Source: Phalacrocorax aristotelis (taxonomy: Eukaryota > Chordata > Aves > Suliformes > Phalacrocoracidae). Taken from it: a DNA stretch of 64,000 nt. The DNA lies in NCBI RefSeq assembly GCF_949628215.1, contig NC_134282.1, positions 15,356,723-15,420,722 on the forward strand, in the 5' to 3' direction. The notes beneath the pieces were generated by a model. That model searched no databases. It was given only the letters and a program-made list of their open reading frames with translations, and was not told the origin of the DNA. Both the position numbers and the translations under genes were made by a program. Every line of letters begins with the position of its first letter. Positions within the stretch are counted from its first letter, which is position 1. Shown here one piece after another: positions 35,300 through 47,619 of this stretch.

Positions 35300-38200
35300 G
35301 AGGTTTAAAAAAACTTGGCAAGCCTAGCTTAAATGGTAGGTAGAGCCATCTCTAAAGGAGGAGAAATGCAGGTCACTGCCGCTGGTGTGAAGCAAACTGA
35401 GACTGGATTCATAAACAGAAGCACCAAAATTTTTATTGCAATGTATTTAAAAGAAGTACAAAGCCCACATGAAGTTTTCTTGGTGCTGGTTCTGGGTTGT
35501 CACATGCTAGTGCTTAAAAGGAGGCTGTTGTTACAAATTTAGGTTCTTGGTTGGGCAACTGTAATGATCACTTAGTGTTGTTCCAGCTCCAGCGCCATTG
35601 TACTGGTGCCACGCAAGCATCTGCTTGCAGCAGGCATGAGATAAGTATAATCTGGACTAACGAGGAAATTGTCTTACAAACTGTGCTGGTTATTGAAGGC
35701 ACTGAAGAAGTGTGCTCCTGGCTACAGGCACTCAGGTCCACACTGTCTTGACCTCTAAGAGAAAACAACAGTTTGGTTGCCATATGGGCGTACGATACCC
35801 TGATGCCTGGCCTCTGGAAGAGCAGTGGGTTAGCAGCAGCTGCCATCCTTCTGAACCCTTCTTTGGCCAACCCAGCCCTGCAGCGGGGCCAGCTGGGTCT
35901 CCGTGCTGCTCCTTTGGCTTCCGTTCAGCAGTTGCTGAGCTCTGGCACGTGGGGGCTTTGGCATGCGGCTGTGTACAGTCAAATGCTCAGAGGAGGATGA
36001 TTCCTCTTTACATGCTGTCATCGGGCTTTCCCCATGCTTGAGCCAGATGGGGAAGTGAAGTCAGCAGACAACAAAAGGCTGGAGCAATAAGAGCCTGGGG
36101 TGTTTTACTAACTCTTCCTCTGAGGTGTCCTGTTTTGAGCTGCCTCTGATTCATTGCTTGTTGCCCAGCGCAGCTCAGCCCTTCCTGCAAAACTCCCTGG
36201 TCTGGTAAATCCAAGGACATGCTTATTCATATCCCATCTCCATTTTGCCTGGAAAAGGGATGGTCTTCCAGGTCAGTGTGATAGCGGCTGTGGCAGGCGG
36301 GGAGGCAGCAGGGGGAGGGCTCCTCGGGAAAAGTGCAGCTGCATCTTGGAGCCTCTCCCTGGGCAGCATTGCCTTGCTGCTGTCCCAAGGCACTGATGAC
36401 TTGCCATTGCCAGGTATTGGCAAGGCTTTTCCTGGTGCCTGCAGCCCACACCTCCATGATCTACTGCCCAGCCTTTGCCACCAGCCTGGGCGTGGGGGGA
36501 CAGTGGGCTGGAAAAGGTTGGAGGTATCTAATCCCTGGTCTGGGGGCCCCTGCTGCTGGGGAAAGGGTGGATGCAAAGCATGTCTGCGCTCTGGCTGAGG
36601 GGATCAGCTCCACACCCTTGGCTCCTGTACAGGATGCAGAGTCATGGTTAACAGCTCTGTGTGTTAACTAGACCTCTGAGTCCAGGAGCTGCCTCTGGGA
36701 CCGCATCCTAGTCGGGAGCGCTTTGGGCTTGTCACCAATGCAGACTCGTTGAGTTACAGGTCTTCTGTAACTCGCTTGGTTCCCTCAAACATTTGTTTCT
36801 GTGGTGGTCGTTCCTCCTCTCTCTGCTTCAGTAAGTCCTGGAGCACCAGGAGCTCTGGCTCCCTGTGCTGGGCCATGGGCGTACCCAGCATGTTTCCAGC
36901 CCAATGTCACTGCAGGTGCCATTCTCCTTTTCTTGAACACACGAGTCCCAGAAGAGCGACGTAGTGAGGAGGGAATTAACTGCTGCTGTAAGTGCTGGCA
37001 GCTCTCTGCCTGTTTCCCAGGTGCTGCAGGGCCCTTCCAAGCCACCAGCACCCACATGCTGTACTCATGTCCCCAGCATCTCTGCCCTTTCTGTGTCACC
37101 TCTGCCATGTAACCTGTAGCTGCTGGAGGGCCGTTGGTGCTTGCAGAAGGGAGTGAGCTCAGGTGCATGCCTACTACATGCAGCTCAGCACCAGCAGGTA
37201 CCATCAACACCGGAACCTGCACCTTGAATCCTCCCTCTCCTGCTGGCAAAAAGAAGCCAAGTAATGGCAGGTGTGCTCAGGGAAGACACCCAGGAACGTG
37301 TGAGACCACTGGCTGCGAGGCAGGAACTCTGTCAGCCTTTGGCTGATGCTATGGAGCATTGGCCATGTCTCCTCTAGGCCTCTGACCAGCACACATCGCC
37401 TGGGGAAGCTGATGCAGCAGCTGTGATATTGGAGCACAGCATTTCCTAGGGATGACAGAATAGCTGGGAGGGGGTGCAGCCAAAAGCACATACCTGTGGG
37501 ACAAGGCTGAGGTTGCAAGTGTTTACAGGCTCCCAAAGTGATCAGGAGCCCTGAAGCTCCTCCTTTGCCCCTGCTCTGTCCAGAGGTGGGCAAGCTATGG
37601 AGGTGTTATGCCTCCATTTTCCTAGCCCGAGGCTGGGTTCACATCCCCTTCCCTCTGGGTGTTTATGGGTGCATGAGCTCTGGCAAAGCCTCTTGCCTGG
37701 GACATGGTGGGTGGGGGTCCGCTGCTCCAGTGGCACCTGGAGGCATCCCACCACCGGGCTCCTGTCCAATTGCTGCTGTAGGACTGTCATGTTTCTTCAC
37801 GCTGGGCCAGGCTTCCAGCTCTGCCTTTGTGTTTCTCTAGATGAAAAAAGCCCAGGGCAGGGAGCCAGCAACAGCCGGCGGCGGCTGTGCCGCCTGCTGT
37901 GCACTACTCTGCTGGCTGACCCTGGGCACTGGGGAGAGATGGGAGCCCCTTCCCCCATGGGGTGTCGGGAAGGGGTCCCTGAGGCACTCCCTGGTGCTAG
38001 GGATGGTTTGATGGAGAATGGGATGAAGCTGGTCCAGCAAACATCTAGCGCACAAGCAGGGGCGGCCTCCCACCATTGGCTTCTGCTCCAGCCAGTTCTC
38101 CCCCCCCCCCCCGCCTCACAGCGCCCATCGGACAAGCTCTTTCCGCTTTGGATTATCTCTCCAGGCGGACTTGGCCACAAGCCCCACATTCCTTCCAGCC

Positions 38201-41200
38201 TAGCGCTGCACTGAGCCCGTGCCAAGCCCTGTGTGCTGCTGCTATTGCTCAGGTCTTAGGCCAGGACTGAGCCCTGCTGGCGCTTGAGATCCTAAATGCC
38301 ATTTTCCTTGAGCTCCAGGAGGGTTGTGGTGGTTTTTGTGTTGGTGCTTAGATGGAGGTTAGCCTGATGTCCATCCCTGCTGCCCATCCTGGAGGGACCT
38401 GGGCTGCTGCTCCTTCCCTGCACACGCACTTCCCCAGGGAAGGCAGGGCACGTCCCTATCCCTTGGGTAGATACAGATGGGGCATCCTGTACCCCTGAGT
38501 AGAGAGGCAGCCCTGGCCCTGTGTTCCTCAAGCAGGGAGCTGAAGACACTGGGGGGGTTAGATTGCCAGCCCTGTGAAGTAGCTCTTGTTTGTGCTCCTC
38601 AAAGGATTAGGGTGGGCATGTGTGGGGAAGGGGCTGCTAGTGCCCCTCTAATGGATGGTGGGGGCCCCAGCACTGGCCCCTGAGGGACTAATGTATCTTC
38701 CTTCACCCCTCAGCTGTGGCTTGAGCCTATGTGTCCTGCTGCACAGCTCAGGCATGGAGGTGTCCCCCTATGCTGGAGCACTGAGGGGACCACTTCCTCT
38801 GGCCCCTAGCCCAGCCCTCCATCCTCCTCCTCTGCTTCAGCAGAGCAGAGTTTGGCCTGATGCCCTGGGCCAGCTGGTCTCTGCAAGCACCGGGGGCCAC
38901 GGTGGGGGTTTCTCATAGGGGGGTGGGTGGCTTGCAGTAGTGCAAAATAATGGGGAGGAGGGGGTGTTTGTCCTAGCCTTGTGCTGTGGGGAGTGATGGG
39001 GCCTGGGGACATCCCATCCCCCCGAGGGGTGTGAATTCAGGCAGGAGCTCGAGGTGTGCAGGGAGCAGGGGGTGGGAGGGAACCGAGGCTGCTGGGCTGT
39101 TCAGCCCTGCGGCGTGGGTGAGCATGCTCAGCTGTTTCGCAGATGAGCAATGCACTCTCCTAGCCAAGCCCACAAGCTGCTAATTTTAGCGATTACATGA
39201 ATTTTTCCAAGCAGTCTTGAGTCCCTTCATGATTCAGAGCCACTCGGCTTTGCTTCGCCCACCACCCTGGCCATGGGGATGTGCTGGAGGTATGCCAGCA
39301 TGGATGCACCAATGACTGTCCCGCTGTCCAGCGGCAAGGCTGACCTCCTTGGAAACAGTGATGCTGCCGTTCCGGGGCTCCTGGGACCTCCCTGGCTGGT
39401 GGCATTTCAGGGCTGAACTTGGTGATGGGGGAGCACCAGGGCTTGTGCAAGAGGTCACAGGATAGGGAGGAGCCCTGGTGGGGCTGGGAACCCCAACTGT
39501 GTTAAATGCAAGTGGCTCAGCGTGGCCAAGGGTTGCCTGCTCCTGGCCGTGCCAACCTCTGGGACCACCAGCCAGGGTTACGTCAAAGTGCAAGAGGTAG
39601 CGCTAGCTGGGACTACTTGCCACAGGACCTCCAGCCCTCCTGTGGGCTCAGCAGCAGGCGGATAAATGCCTGCAGAAAGTCCTGGGGGCTCTTGGGTGCA
39701 AGGGCACCTCCAGCCCGGGCTGCAACTGCTGGCAGTGGCTGGGCTGTGGGGCAGCACTCTGTGCTGTTGCTTTTTCCCTACATAGCAGCATCTGGCCACT
39801 GCCTTTTGTGAGGAATCAAAAAACCACGTTTGTGCAGGCAGCAGAGATGGTGAGGAGGTCTGGGGGCTTTGGAGGAAGGAGCCAATCCCCCAGCTCAGCC
39901 ATGACTGCAGGTGTTGCTGCCATCCCTGTCTCCTGGGGGTGCAGGGTCTGGCAGATGCCCACCCTTAGGCTCCATTGTTCCCTCAGAGGCGTAGGGACAT
40001 GGCGGTGACTCCACACTGTCCCAAGCTTGGTCTGGGGGTTCAGCGTTTCTCTGGCTGGTGTGGCTGGAGCGGGGGAAGGTCCCCAGAGCACTGCTAGACC
40101 TGAGGGCTTTCGCATGGCATGAGGCTTGCTCAGCTCTATCCAGCATCGTGTGAGCTCCCAGCTATGTGGAGAGGCCTCCTTTTGCAAAACGCTTATCTCA
40201 CCCTCAATAATATCCACATGCTGTCTCTGGGAGCTGCCTCTCCCCTCCAGATGTGCAGAGCGTGTCCATCTGTCTGTCCTGAGCTCTCATACCACAGGCA
40301 GTAGCTCCACTTCCCTGCCTGCTCCCCATTCCTCTCCCTTGCATGTAGCCTGGGGCAAGCTCCTGTGCGCTCACCTCTGGGAGCAGTTCCCTCTCCACCG
40401 TGGCTGTGGTGCACGGGCTTGTGCCATTACTCAGCCTCGCTTTATTTTTAGGGTTGTCTTGAAAACAGACTTGTCCTTCCCAGCCAGGGGCCAGAGCCAC
40501 GTTCCTGAGGCCTGGCTAGAGGCAGCTGGGTTTTTGGCAGGGCTTTTACCTGGGCTCCTCTGAAACTTTGGGTGCTCTACGTGGCTGTTAGTACCATAAT
40601 CTGATCACCTCCTTCCTGGCGGCAGGATGGTTGAGGGCAGCCCCCCTGTGTCCCCATCCCTGCGTCTCCCCTGGGGCAGCGCTGCTTGGAAGGAGCGGAG
40701 TCCGACATTTCTCTGTTGGACTGGGCTCGGGGTGGTGGTTTTTCAGAAGTGCTGGGGTTTAATTTCTGTGTTGCCTTGCTAAAAAAACTGTGCTTCTGGG
40801 GTGAGTCAGAGCTGGCAGGAGCCCAGCAGTGCTGGCGCTGATGGCGGGCAGACAGAGCTGGCGATACGGGTGCGATAAGGCCACAAGAACCCTGCCCTCA
40901 TGCTGGGGCTGCAAGGAGTGGGCAGCTCCCAAGCCTGCTGCCTGACCTCTAGCTGCACTGCTGTCAAGGAAGCGGGGAGATTATTTTGGGAACCACGGTG
41001 CTGGGAAAATCTGCTATGTCAACAGAGTCTGAGCTGAAACGCTTGTGGGTGGTGTTCTCAAAATGCCCCTTCTCCATGCCCAAATCCCTGGCCATTGCCC
41101 CAGGAGCAGGCAGGGACCATGGCTGGGGAGTAGCCCCAGCCTCGGTGCTCACTCCCCAGCCGGGGAGGGGTCGGTCCCTGGCCGTGTGGCATGTCCCATG

Positions 41201-42740
41201 GCATCCAGGCCCCCATGCAATCTGACATATTGGCAGCAGTTGCCTTCAGCTGAGGTCCCACTTCCTACCCTTTTCCCATGGTCCCTGTTGCCTTCCTCAG
41301 AGTCTGGCTGGAAAATCCCCTCTCTGTCCCTGCGGATTGTTTTTTATCTGTCTGATCTCCACTTTGAACAGTGTCCCCATCCCCTGCGCTGCCCTGTGCC
41401 CTCCCACCCCTCACAGCACAGCACACTGTGGTACAAGGATGGAGGCAGACTTCCACCACCCCCACCACCCCCCGGCTCTCCAGCGGCAGCTCGGTGTTGT
41501 TCCCATGTCCAGCAGCTCGTTAGCACCAGCTGGGACCTGAGCAGGGGCTGTTGCAGCCAGCGGATTCATGGGTGGGCTGAGACAGGATTAGACATGGTCA
41601 GGAAAATTCCAGCTGCCCCGTGGTTAGCACAGGGTTGTTCCGGCTCTTGGAAGCCCGACCGGCCACGCACGCTGGCTCACCCCAGCTACTTCCTCCTGAA
41701 TATCCATTCTTGGTGGCTGCTGGACTGGGGCTGCCCAGGAGAGGTGGGCGAGCGGGGGGGACCTGGGCTGGATGGGGGGGACCAAGGGCACCCCCATGCA
41801 CCCTTGCGGGGTGGAGGGGGCAGGGGTTAGGGTTGGCAGAAGGCTCCTCTGAACAAGTGGAAGGGATTGTGCCCTGCTTCCCAAACACCCCTGGGTGCTG
41901 GACTCCATCACCCATGTGTCAGGGCTGCTGAGGATGAAGAGAAGCATATGGGGGGCTGCAGCGCAGCCACATCAGCCCCTGGGAGATGGCAGCGTGTGCC
42001 ACGTTGGGGCTGCAAGGCTGTCTGCAATCGGCAGCAAGGGGATTTCTCAGTGCCTGCAGGCACAGCGGTGCTGGTGGGATGTGCTCTGGCTTGCTGAGGG
42101 CTCTCTGAAGCTGCCTGGCCTCCAGCTGGCACCAGCAATGCTGATGACCCCTGCTTGGTGCCCGCTCTCTTGCTGGGCTGGGTGAGATGCCTGCAGGGCA
42201 GAGTGCTGGAGTGGGTGCTTGCAAGTTCCTGGCCTGTTTTGGTCTGCAGCTGGGGGGAGTGAACAAGAGCTGTGACACTTGGCAGGGTCGGAGTGCTGGG
42301 GGACTGCCGGTGCTGCCGGCCCTGGGCTGGAGCACTGCCAGAGGTCCTGATACTTGCAGGGGCCATAGCTGGGGAGGCAAGCACTGTGCATGTGCAAGGT
42401 GATGCCATGGAGTAGCCCCAGTGTGAATGCATGCTAGCAAAGGGCAGGATTGTACCTGGGAGCCTGGCTTTGCCTCACCTGCCCCCACGGTCAGGGCACC
42501 CGGCCATGTCCCACCAGGAACCAGGGGGGCTCCCAGGGCCAAGCTGCTACTTGGGCACTGGCTGGTGTGAGCAGTGTGTTCGCAGGTCTGGATGCTTGTC
42601 TTCAAACAAGGGTACTGAAGTTCAGGAGGGGGAAACCCAAAACTCCATCCTTGAGACGATTGCTGTGTTAACAAGGAAATCTGAGTTGGAAACAGCTCTG
42701 CTCCAGCGCTTTCCCTAACCCCGACGCTGCCCCTGTGCTG
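35300..42740. other. GP5-LRRC15 interval: no gene seen
   Basis: Composition rises sharply in GC from about 35.8 kb. Many long reading frames exist on both strands here, but they are the expected result of few AT-rich stops: low-complexity Pro/Ser/Gly/Ala/Cys sequences with no domain, signal peptide or splice logic. A run of 13 C lies near 38100-38112. No RNA gene or recognisable mobile element was seen. Confidence 0.6.
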
Positions 42741-42760
42741 ATTCATTGATTTGGACGGGT

Positions 42761-42770
42761 TATATACTGG
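42761..42770 (+). promoter_or_regulatory. LRRC15: TATA-like box of LRRC15
   Basis: Sequence gggttatatactggg in a GC-rich surround, about 80 bases before a strong donor that can splice to the LRRC15 coding exon. Transcription would be expected to start about 30 bases downstream, near 42790. Confidence 0.5.
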
Positions 42771-42789
42771 GAGGGGAAGCATGAACCAC

Positions 42790-42850
42790 ACTCGGCTCTC
42801 GCCAGCACGGAGCTGTGCTCGCTCAGCGCTCGCAGCTGCAGGACACTCGG
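42790..42850 (+). other. LRRC15: Predicted LRRC15 non-coding exon 1
   Basis: The segment lies between a TATA-like box and the donor tcgg|gtaagtctcc at 42850/42851. It contains no ATG that would interfere if transcription starts downstream of 42783. A 1338-bp intron would follow, to the acceptor at 44188. The 5' boundary is inferred from the TATA spacing. Confidence 0.5.
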
Positions 42851-44193
42851 GTAAGTCTCCTCTCCGCTACTGCCCTTGTGAGGGGCCCTGGGCCCAGGGG
42901 ACTCCTGGGGCAGCTCCAAGGGGTGGTGGTGGTGCAGTGGCGGGATGTGCACGTTCAGCATCTTTTGATTTGATCGAGATGTTTGTCTTGTAAGGGTTCT
43001 CCAGCAAGGTGAGACCACTTAGGCATTGTGGGAGCTGAGTTACATAGGTAGTATCTCTTAAATAATAACCAATAGCGAAACTTAAGGGGGACAAAGCAAC
43101 ATTTAGGGGGGCTGAGGTTAGGAGCAGTGGGTACTGAGGGGCTGAGCAGTAGGGCATATTCAGCCCCTTGCTCTGTAAGCTTTTTGTCCTTAGAAGAAAA
43201 GAGGAGATAAATTGTTTTCAGCTGCCTTTTCTGAAGGGTGTTCCAGCGTGGAAGCTCTCTGAGCTGCCTTACCAGGGAGTGACATGAGCAGGGCTTTTGA
43301 TGTGCAGAGTATTTGAAGAAGTTTATAAATGGCTTGCTATGAACAAAGCTGTTCTTGGATGCAGATTGTTTCCATATGGGAAACATAAACTGCACTGACT
43401 TGTGGAGGGTTCCTCCCTCCCTGCTGGAGAGCAAGCGTCTTCCCTGGAGGGAGCAGGGGTGGATGGCAGGGGCTGTGACTCAGCACCCTGGGGTGCTGTG
43501 CCGGCCAGGGTGCTGTGCCCGGATCCCTGCACTGCCAGACTTGCCCATCTGGCTGAGCCATGCTTGGGGACAAGGGAGCTGTGGGTTTTCTCCCTTTTTC
43601 CCCCAAGACTCCAGGGTTCCCTTGAGCACCACCCCTGGGATCAGCCCACAAACAGGTGCCCACACCAGACACCCCGCTCTTATGGCTGAAAGGGGTCAGA
43701 GCCCTTGCTGCTGTGCAGAGCCAGGAGGGTGCTCGGGGGGGCATCTTCCTTCCTGCCCCCACCCAGCATCCCTGGGACCTGCTCAGCTGTGGGTGCTGCA
43801 GGCCAGCTCTGGTGAAGGTCTCGGCTGTTCGGTGGGGCCAGGAGGCCAGTGCCGCTGGTAGCAGCTCGCCACACTTGCTGCAAAACTGGAAACCGCACTC
43901 CTGGCTGCTGGAGGAGCTGAGCGAGGGGGACGCCGGGGATGCCACTAATAGCTGTGGTATGGCAGCCAGGCGCCACAGCCCCTGGCTTGGTCCTGCTCTG
44001 CGCTCTCGCCTAGGCTGTGCCCAGCCCTGCCTGCCCCCAGCCTTTCTCGCCTGCCCTCCTCTGCCGTGCTGCTGTGTGGCCCAGGCTCGGTGGCCGTTTT
44101 CAGGGAGAAAGAGCTCCCAACCCTGGCAGTGGCCCTGCCGGCTGGGAAATCACAGGGGTTGAGCCCCCCTCCTTTGTTTTTGCTGCAGGCCCA

Positions 44194-45918
44194 ATGGAGC
44201 AGGGAGGCTGGTGGTGGTGGCTGCTGCTTCTGTTGGGGATCCAGCTGGCCGGCAGCCAGTGCCCAGAGCAGTGCCAGTGTGTCCGCACCGCCCAGGTGGA
44301 GTGCTCTGGTGCTGGCATCACTGCAGTCCCCAGCCCCATCCCCGCAAACGCCATGACCCTCCAGATCATCAACACGCGTATTGCCGAGCTTGGCGACGCG
44401 TCCTTTGGCAACGCCTCCCTGCTGATTGGGCTGCGCATCGAGAAGAACAACCTGTCGCGCATCAGCCCCGGGGCCTTCCAGCACCTGCCTGACCTGCGCT
44501 ACCTCAGCCTGGCCAGTAACAAGCTGCAGGAGCTCCCCGTGCAGGTCTTCGAGCCCCTGGACAAGCTGGAGTCGCTGCTTCTCTCCAGCAACCAGATCCT
44601 CCAGGTAGAGCCTTCCCACTTTGCCCACCTGAGCAACCTTAAGGAGCTGCAGCTGCACGGGAACAACCTGCAGGACCTGAAGGAGGGGGTGTTTGACCAG
44701 CTCACCAGCCTCACCAAACTCAACCTGGCCAGGAACAACATTGACCGCCTGCCGCCCCGGGCCTTTGAGCGGCTGGCGCGGCTGCAGGTGCTGCGGCTCT
44801 ATGAGAACCGGCTCCGGCAGATCCCAGCGGGCACCTTCGATGGGCTGCCAGAGCTACAGGAGCTGGGGCTGCACCAGAACCAGCTGGAGACACTGTCCCC
44901 AGAGCTCTTCATGCACAACAGGAACCTGCAGAAGCTCTACCTGTCCAACAACCTCCTTACCGCCCTGCCAAGCGGTGTCTTCTTGCCCCTGCGCACCCTC
45001 GCCAAGATCACGCTGCACGTCAACCGCCTGCGGGACATCTCTCCCGGTGCCTTTGGGCCCATGCCCGATCTGCGGGAGCTGTGGCTCTATGAGAATGAGC
45101 TTTCCACCCTCCCCAATGCTGTCTTCAGCAACCTCACTCAGCTGCAGCTCCTGGTCCTCAGCAAGAACCGGCTGCGCTCAGTGGCACCAGGGGCTTTCCA
45201 GGGCTTGGGGGAGCTGCTGGAGCTGTCGCTGCACTCCAATGCACTGCGCCGCCTGGACACCCAGGTGCTGAAGGGGCTGCCCAAGCTGCAGAACATCTCA
45301 CTGCATCACAACCAGCTGCAGGCGCTGCCACGGGGCCTCTTCGAGGCCACCCCGGGGGTGCGGAACCTGCAGCTTCACTCCAATGCTCTGGAGTACCTGC
45401 CTGCCGGCATCTTCTCCCCCCTGGCCGCCCTGCGGGACGTGAAGCTGCACAACAACTCCTGGCGCTGCGATGAGGGCATCCTGCCCCTGTGGGGCTGGCT
45501 GAAGGACAACACCCACAAGGTGGGCGAGACACCCCCCCTCTGTGCCCAGCCCCCTGCCCTGCGCGGTGCCCCCATTGCAGGGCTGCCGCGGGACCATCTC
45601 CTTGCCTCCCAGCCTCCCACTGCCTCTCCCCATTCCAGCATCCCACTCCCTGCTCGCCCCTCTGAGGTAGCATTGCCAGAGGGTGCCTGGACGGAGTCCC
45701 CTGTGGGGCTGCCGGTCTCCCCCCGGGAGGAGGAGGAGGAAGAGGAGGAGGAGAGGGGGCAGTGGGGGCTGACGCGCATGCAGAGCGGGGTGGTGGTGAC
45801 GGTCATCGTGCTGGTGTGTGTGGCCCTGCTTGCTGCTCTTGTGGCACTGGTGGTCTATGGCTGTAGGAAGAAGAGCCACGTTGTGCTCATGAGGATGAAG
45901 GCACCTAACGAAGCCTGA
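44194..45918 (+). CDS. LRRC15: LRRC15, leucine-rich repeat-containing protein 15 (574 aa)
   Basis: Type I membrane LRR protein. Family knowledge: induced in matrix-rich and activated stromal cells, binds extracellular matrix. Order of parts: signal peptide with a WWWW plus poly-Leu core (1-22), LRRNT (CPEQCQC, Cys23), about 15 LRRs, LRRCT with WRCDEGILPLWGWL (near 422), a Pro/Ser-rich stalk, an acidic run of nine Glu broken by nothing else (near 513-521), a transmembrane helix (about 530-555) and the tail KKSHVVLMRMKAPNEA. The tail is nearly identical to the human end, MKAPNEC, and total length agrees (human 581). The ATG at 44194 is chosen because an acceptor (tttttgctgcag) ends at 44188; the frame stays open further upstream only because that part is intron. 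Very high GC at third codon positions, unlike GP5. Confidence 0.95.
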   Translation: MEQGGWWWWLLLLLGIQLAGSQCPEQCQCVRTAQVECSGAGITAVPSPIPANAMTLQIINTRIAELGDASFGNASLLIGLRIEKNNLSRISPGAFQHLPDLRYLSLASNKLQELPVQVFEPLDKLESLLLSSNQILQVEPSHFAHLSNLKELQLHGNNLQDLKEGVFDQLTSLTKLNLARNNIDRLPPRAFERLARLQVLRLYENRLRQIPAGTFDGLPELQELGLHQNQLETLSPELFMHNRNLQKLYLSNNLLTALPSGVFLPLRTLAKITLHVNRLRDISPGAFGPMPDLRELWLYENELSTLPNAVFSNLTQLQLLVLSKNRLRSVAPGAFQGLGELLELSLHSNALRRLDTQVLKGLPKLQNISLHHNQLQALPRGLFEATPGVRNLQLHSNALEYLPAGIFSPLAALRDVKLHNNSWRCDEGILPLWGWLKDNTHKVGETPPLCAQPPALRGAPIAGLPRDHLLASQPPTASPHSSIPLPARPSEVALPEGAWTESPVGLPVSPREEEEEEEEERGQWGLTRMQSGVVVTVIVLVCVALLAALVALVVYGCRKKSHVVLMRMKAPNEA

Positions 45919-47610
45919 GCACCTGGCAGACCCTGGGGGGAGCGCTGCTGTCGGGGGTCCCCTCCCCATGGGGCCAAGGGACACGACAGCAGCTTTGCAT
46001 CAGCTGCCCTCACTGATTTGGACAGGCTGCCATCACCCCGTGTGCTGCGTGTTCGCCTGTCCTGCTCTGCTTTGCCCTGTCCCTGCTCTACAGCAGGGCA
46101 TCCCCCTGGGTGCCCTGTCTCAGCTGCCTTCTGTCCCCAGCACCTCCTGCCCCCAGCGCAGCCGCTGTGCCCGCTCTCTGCCCAGGGGCAGCTGCCGGGC
46201 TGGAGTCTGGGAGGGAACCCTCAAACAGGGAATCACAATCTGGCCATATGGTGCTTACCCTGAATGACAGGACTTTCCCACCTTTCACCTTGTATTGTCC
46301 CATCCAGCACTGCCTGCTCTTGCACTGCCTGCTGCCCTCTCCAGCCCCTGTTCCCCATCTTCCCCCATACCCCATACCTCCATCCTCTGCCCCTGCCTGG
46401 GTAGGCAGGTGCTAGCCATCATGCAGGGCTGGGAGCTGAGCAAACGCCTTCACCCCCGGCACAACCGTGTCTCCTTGTGCTGCTTTGTAGCTCGCCAGCA
46501 TGCGGGTGGGGATCCCTGCAGGGCTGGGCTGCCTGGGCCTGGCGCTGCTGCTAGGGTGGCACACCCTGACTGACTCGGCTGCGTCCAAGCTGCCCTCCCT
46601 ACCTGCAGGCAGCGCGGGCCAGAGCACAGCCGGCATCTTCCCTCACCCCAAGCAACCTGCTTCCCTCGCGCTTGTGCTTGTCCTGCCTGGAGAGCCATGG
46701 GGCCACGTGCCGGTGTCTGGCACGGCTGCAGATCCCCTGAGCCCTCGCCTTGTATTGGTGCTAACCCTCCTGCAGCCCTGCCCCTGCCTGCAGCACCCTG
46801 CCCCAACCCTGCAGGTGGTCGGGGGGCTCACACCAGTCCCTGCTGCAGGGGAATTCTAGAGGTGGGGTGTGGGGCATACACAGAGCTGGACCCGCTGCCT
46901 GGCCATGCTGGCCACCCCTTTCCCTGTGAGGGCTGTCTGCCAGGGGCTGGGAGAGGCTCCTGCACTTGTGCCCCAGGGCTGCTGGAGCATGCTTGGGCTG
47001 CTCCTGCTGCACTCTATCGCTGGTCCTCGCTGCCTCAGCACCCTCGTGTGTACCCTGCCAGCTAGTGAGCAGCCTGGCCCTGCTCTGCCTGGCAAAGCTA
47101 CATCCTCTCCTCTCCACTCTTCTTCCCATCCCGAGTGTCCCCCTGTGTGTGTGCCCAGTCCTGCTCCCTGCTCACAGCCCTCAGACAGCAGGGATGCTGG
47201 TGGTGCATGCCAGCTGGTAGCGGGGTCAGCCAGTGCTGGCTGCTCTGCAAATCGCAAGAAGAGGCCACACTGTCCCCCCCGCAGCACCTGTGTCCAGTGG
47301 CCACCGTACCTCCTCCAGCCATGGCAAGGCCACAGAGGAGTGCAGCTCACCTCTGAGAGCGGTGTGGCGGCATCGGGCTTGCTGAGAATTGCTGCCACGG
47401 GTCACACTTGGTGTGCACCCCATGGTGCTGGCTGCTCACAGCGCCCCAGGAGCTAGCACTGGCACAAGCATCCCCATACTCGTGCACATAATGGGATGCT
47501 CCTCTGGGCTGGGTCCTGAATGGTGGTGGGAGACGTGGGGCTGTGCTGGGGAACTGTTGGGTGCTGCTCTGTGACCTCTCCATTAAAGCACAGTTGTCCA
47601 CCCCCCAGTG
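45919..47610 (+). other. Probable LRRC15 3' untranslated region
   Basis: GC-rich non-coding sequence from the stop to an ATTAAA at 47582-47587. The end is inferred from this hexamer only. Confidence 0.35.
47582..47587 (+). terminator. Candidate poly(A) signal ATTAAA of LRRC15
   Basis: The common variant ATTAAA in an otherwise GC-rich region where such hexamers are rare; T/G-containing sequence follows about 40-60 bases later. Confidence 0.35.
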
Positions 47611-47619
47611 CCAAGAGCT

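Noticed and set aside
41919-42791. 290-codon open frame on the - strand
   Set aside because: Proline- and serine-rich with no recognisable family; it overlaps the LRRC15 TATA region and other open frames, as expected from composition alone.
44017-44193. Upstream extension of the LRRC15 frame to an earlier ATG
   Set aside because: It crosses a good splice acceptor at 44188 and would bury the signal peptide 59 residues inside the protein.
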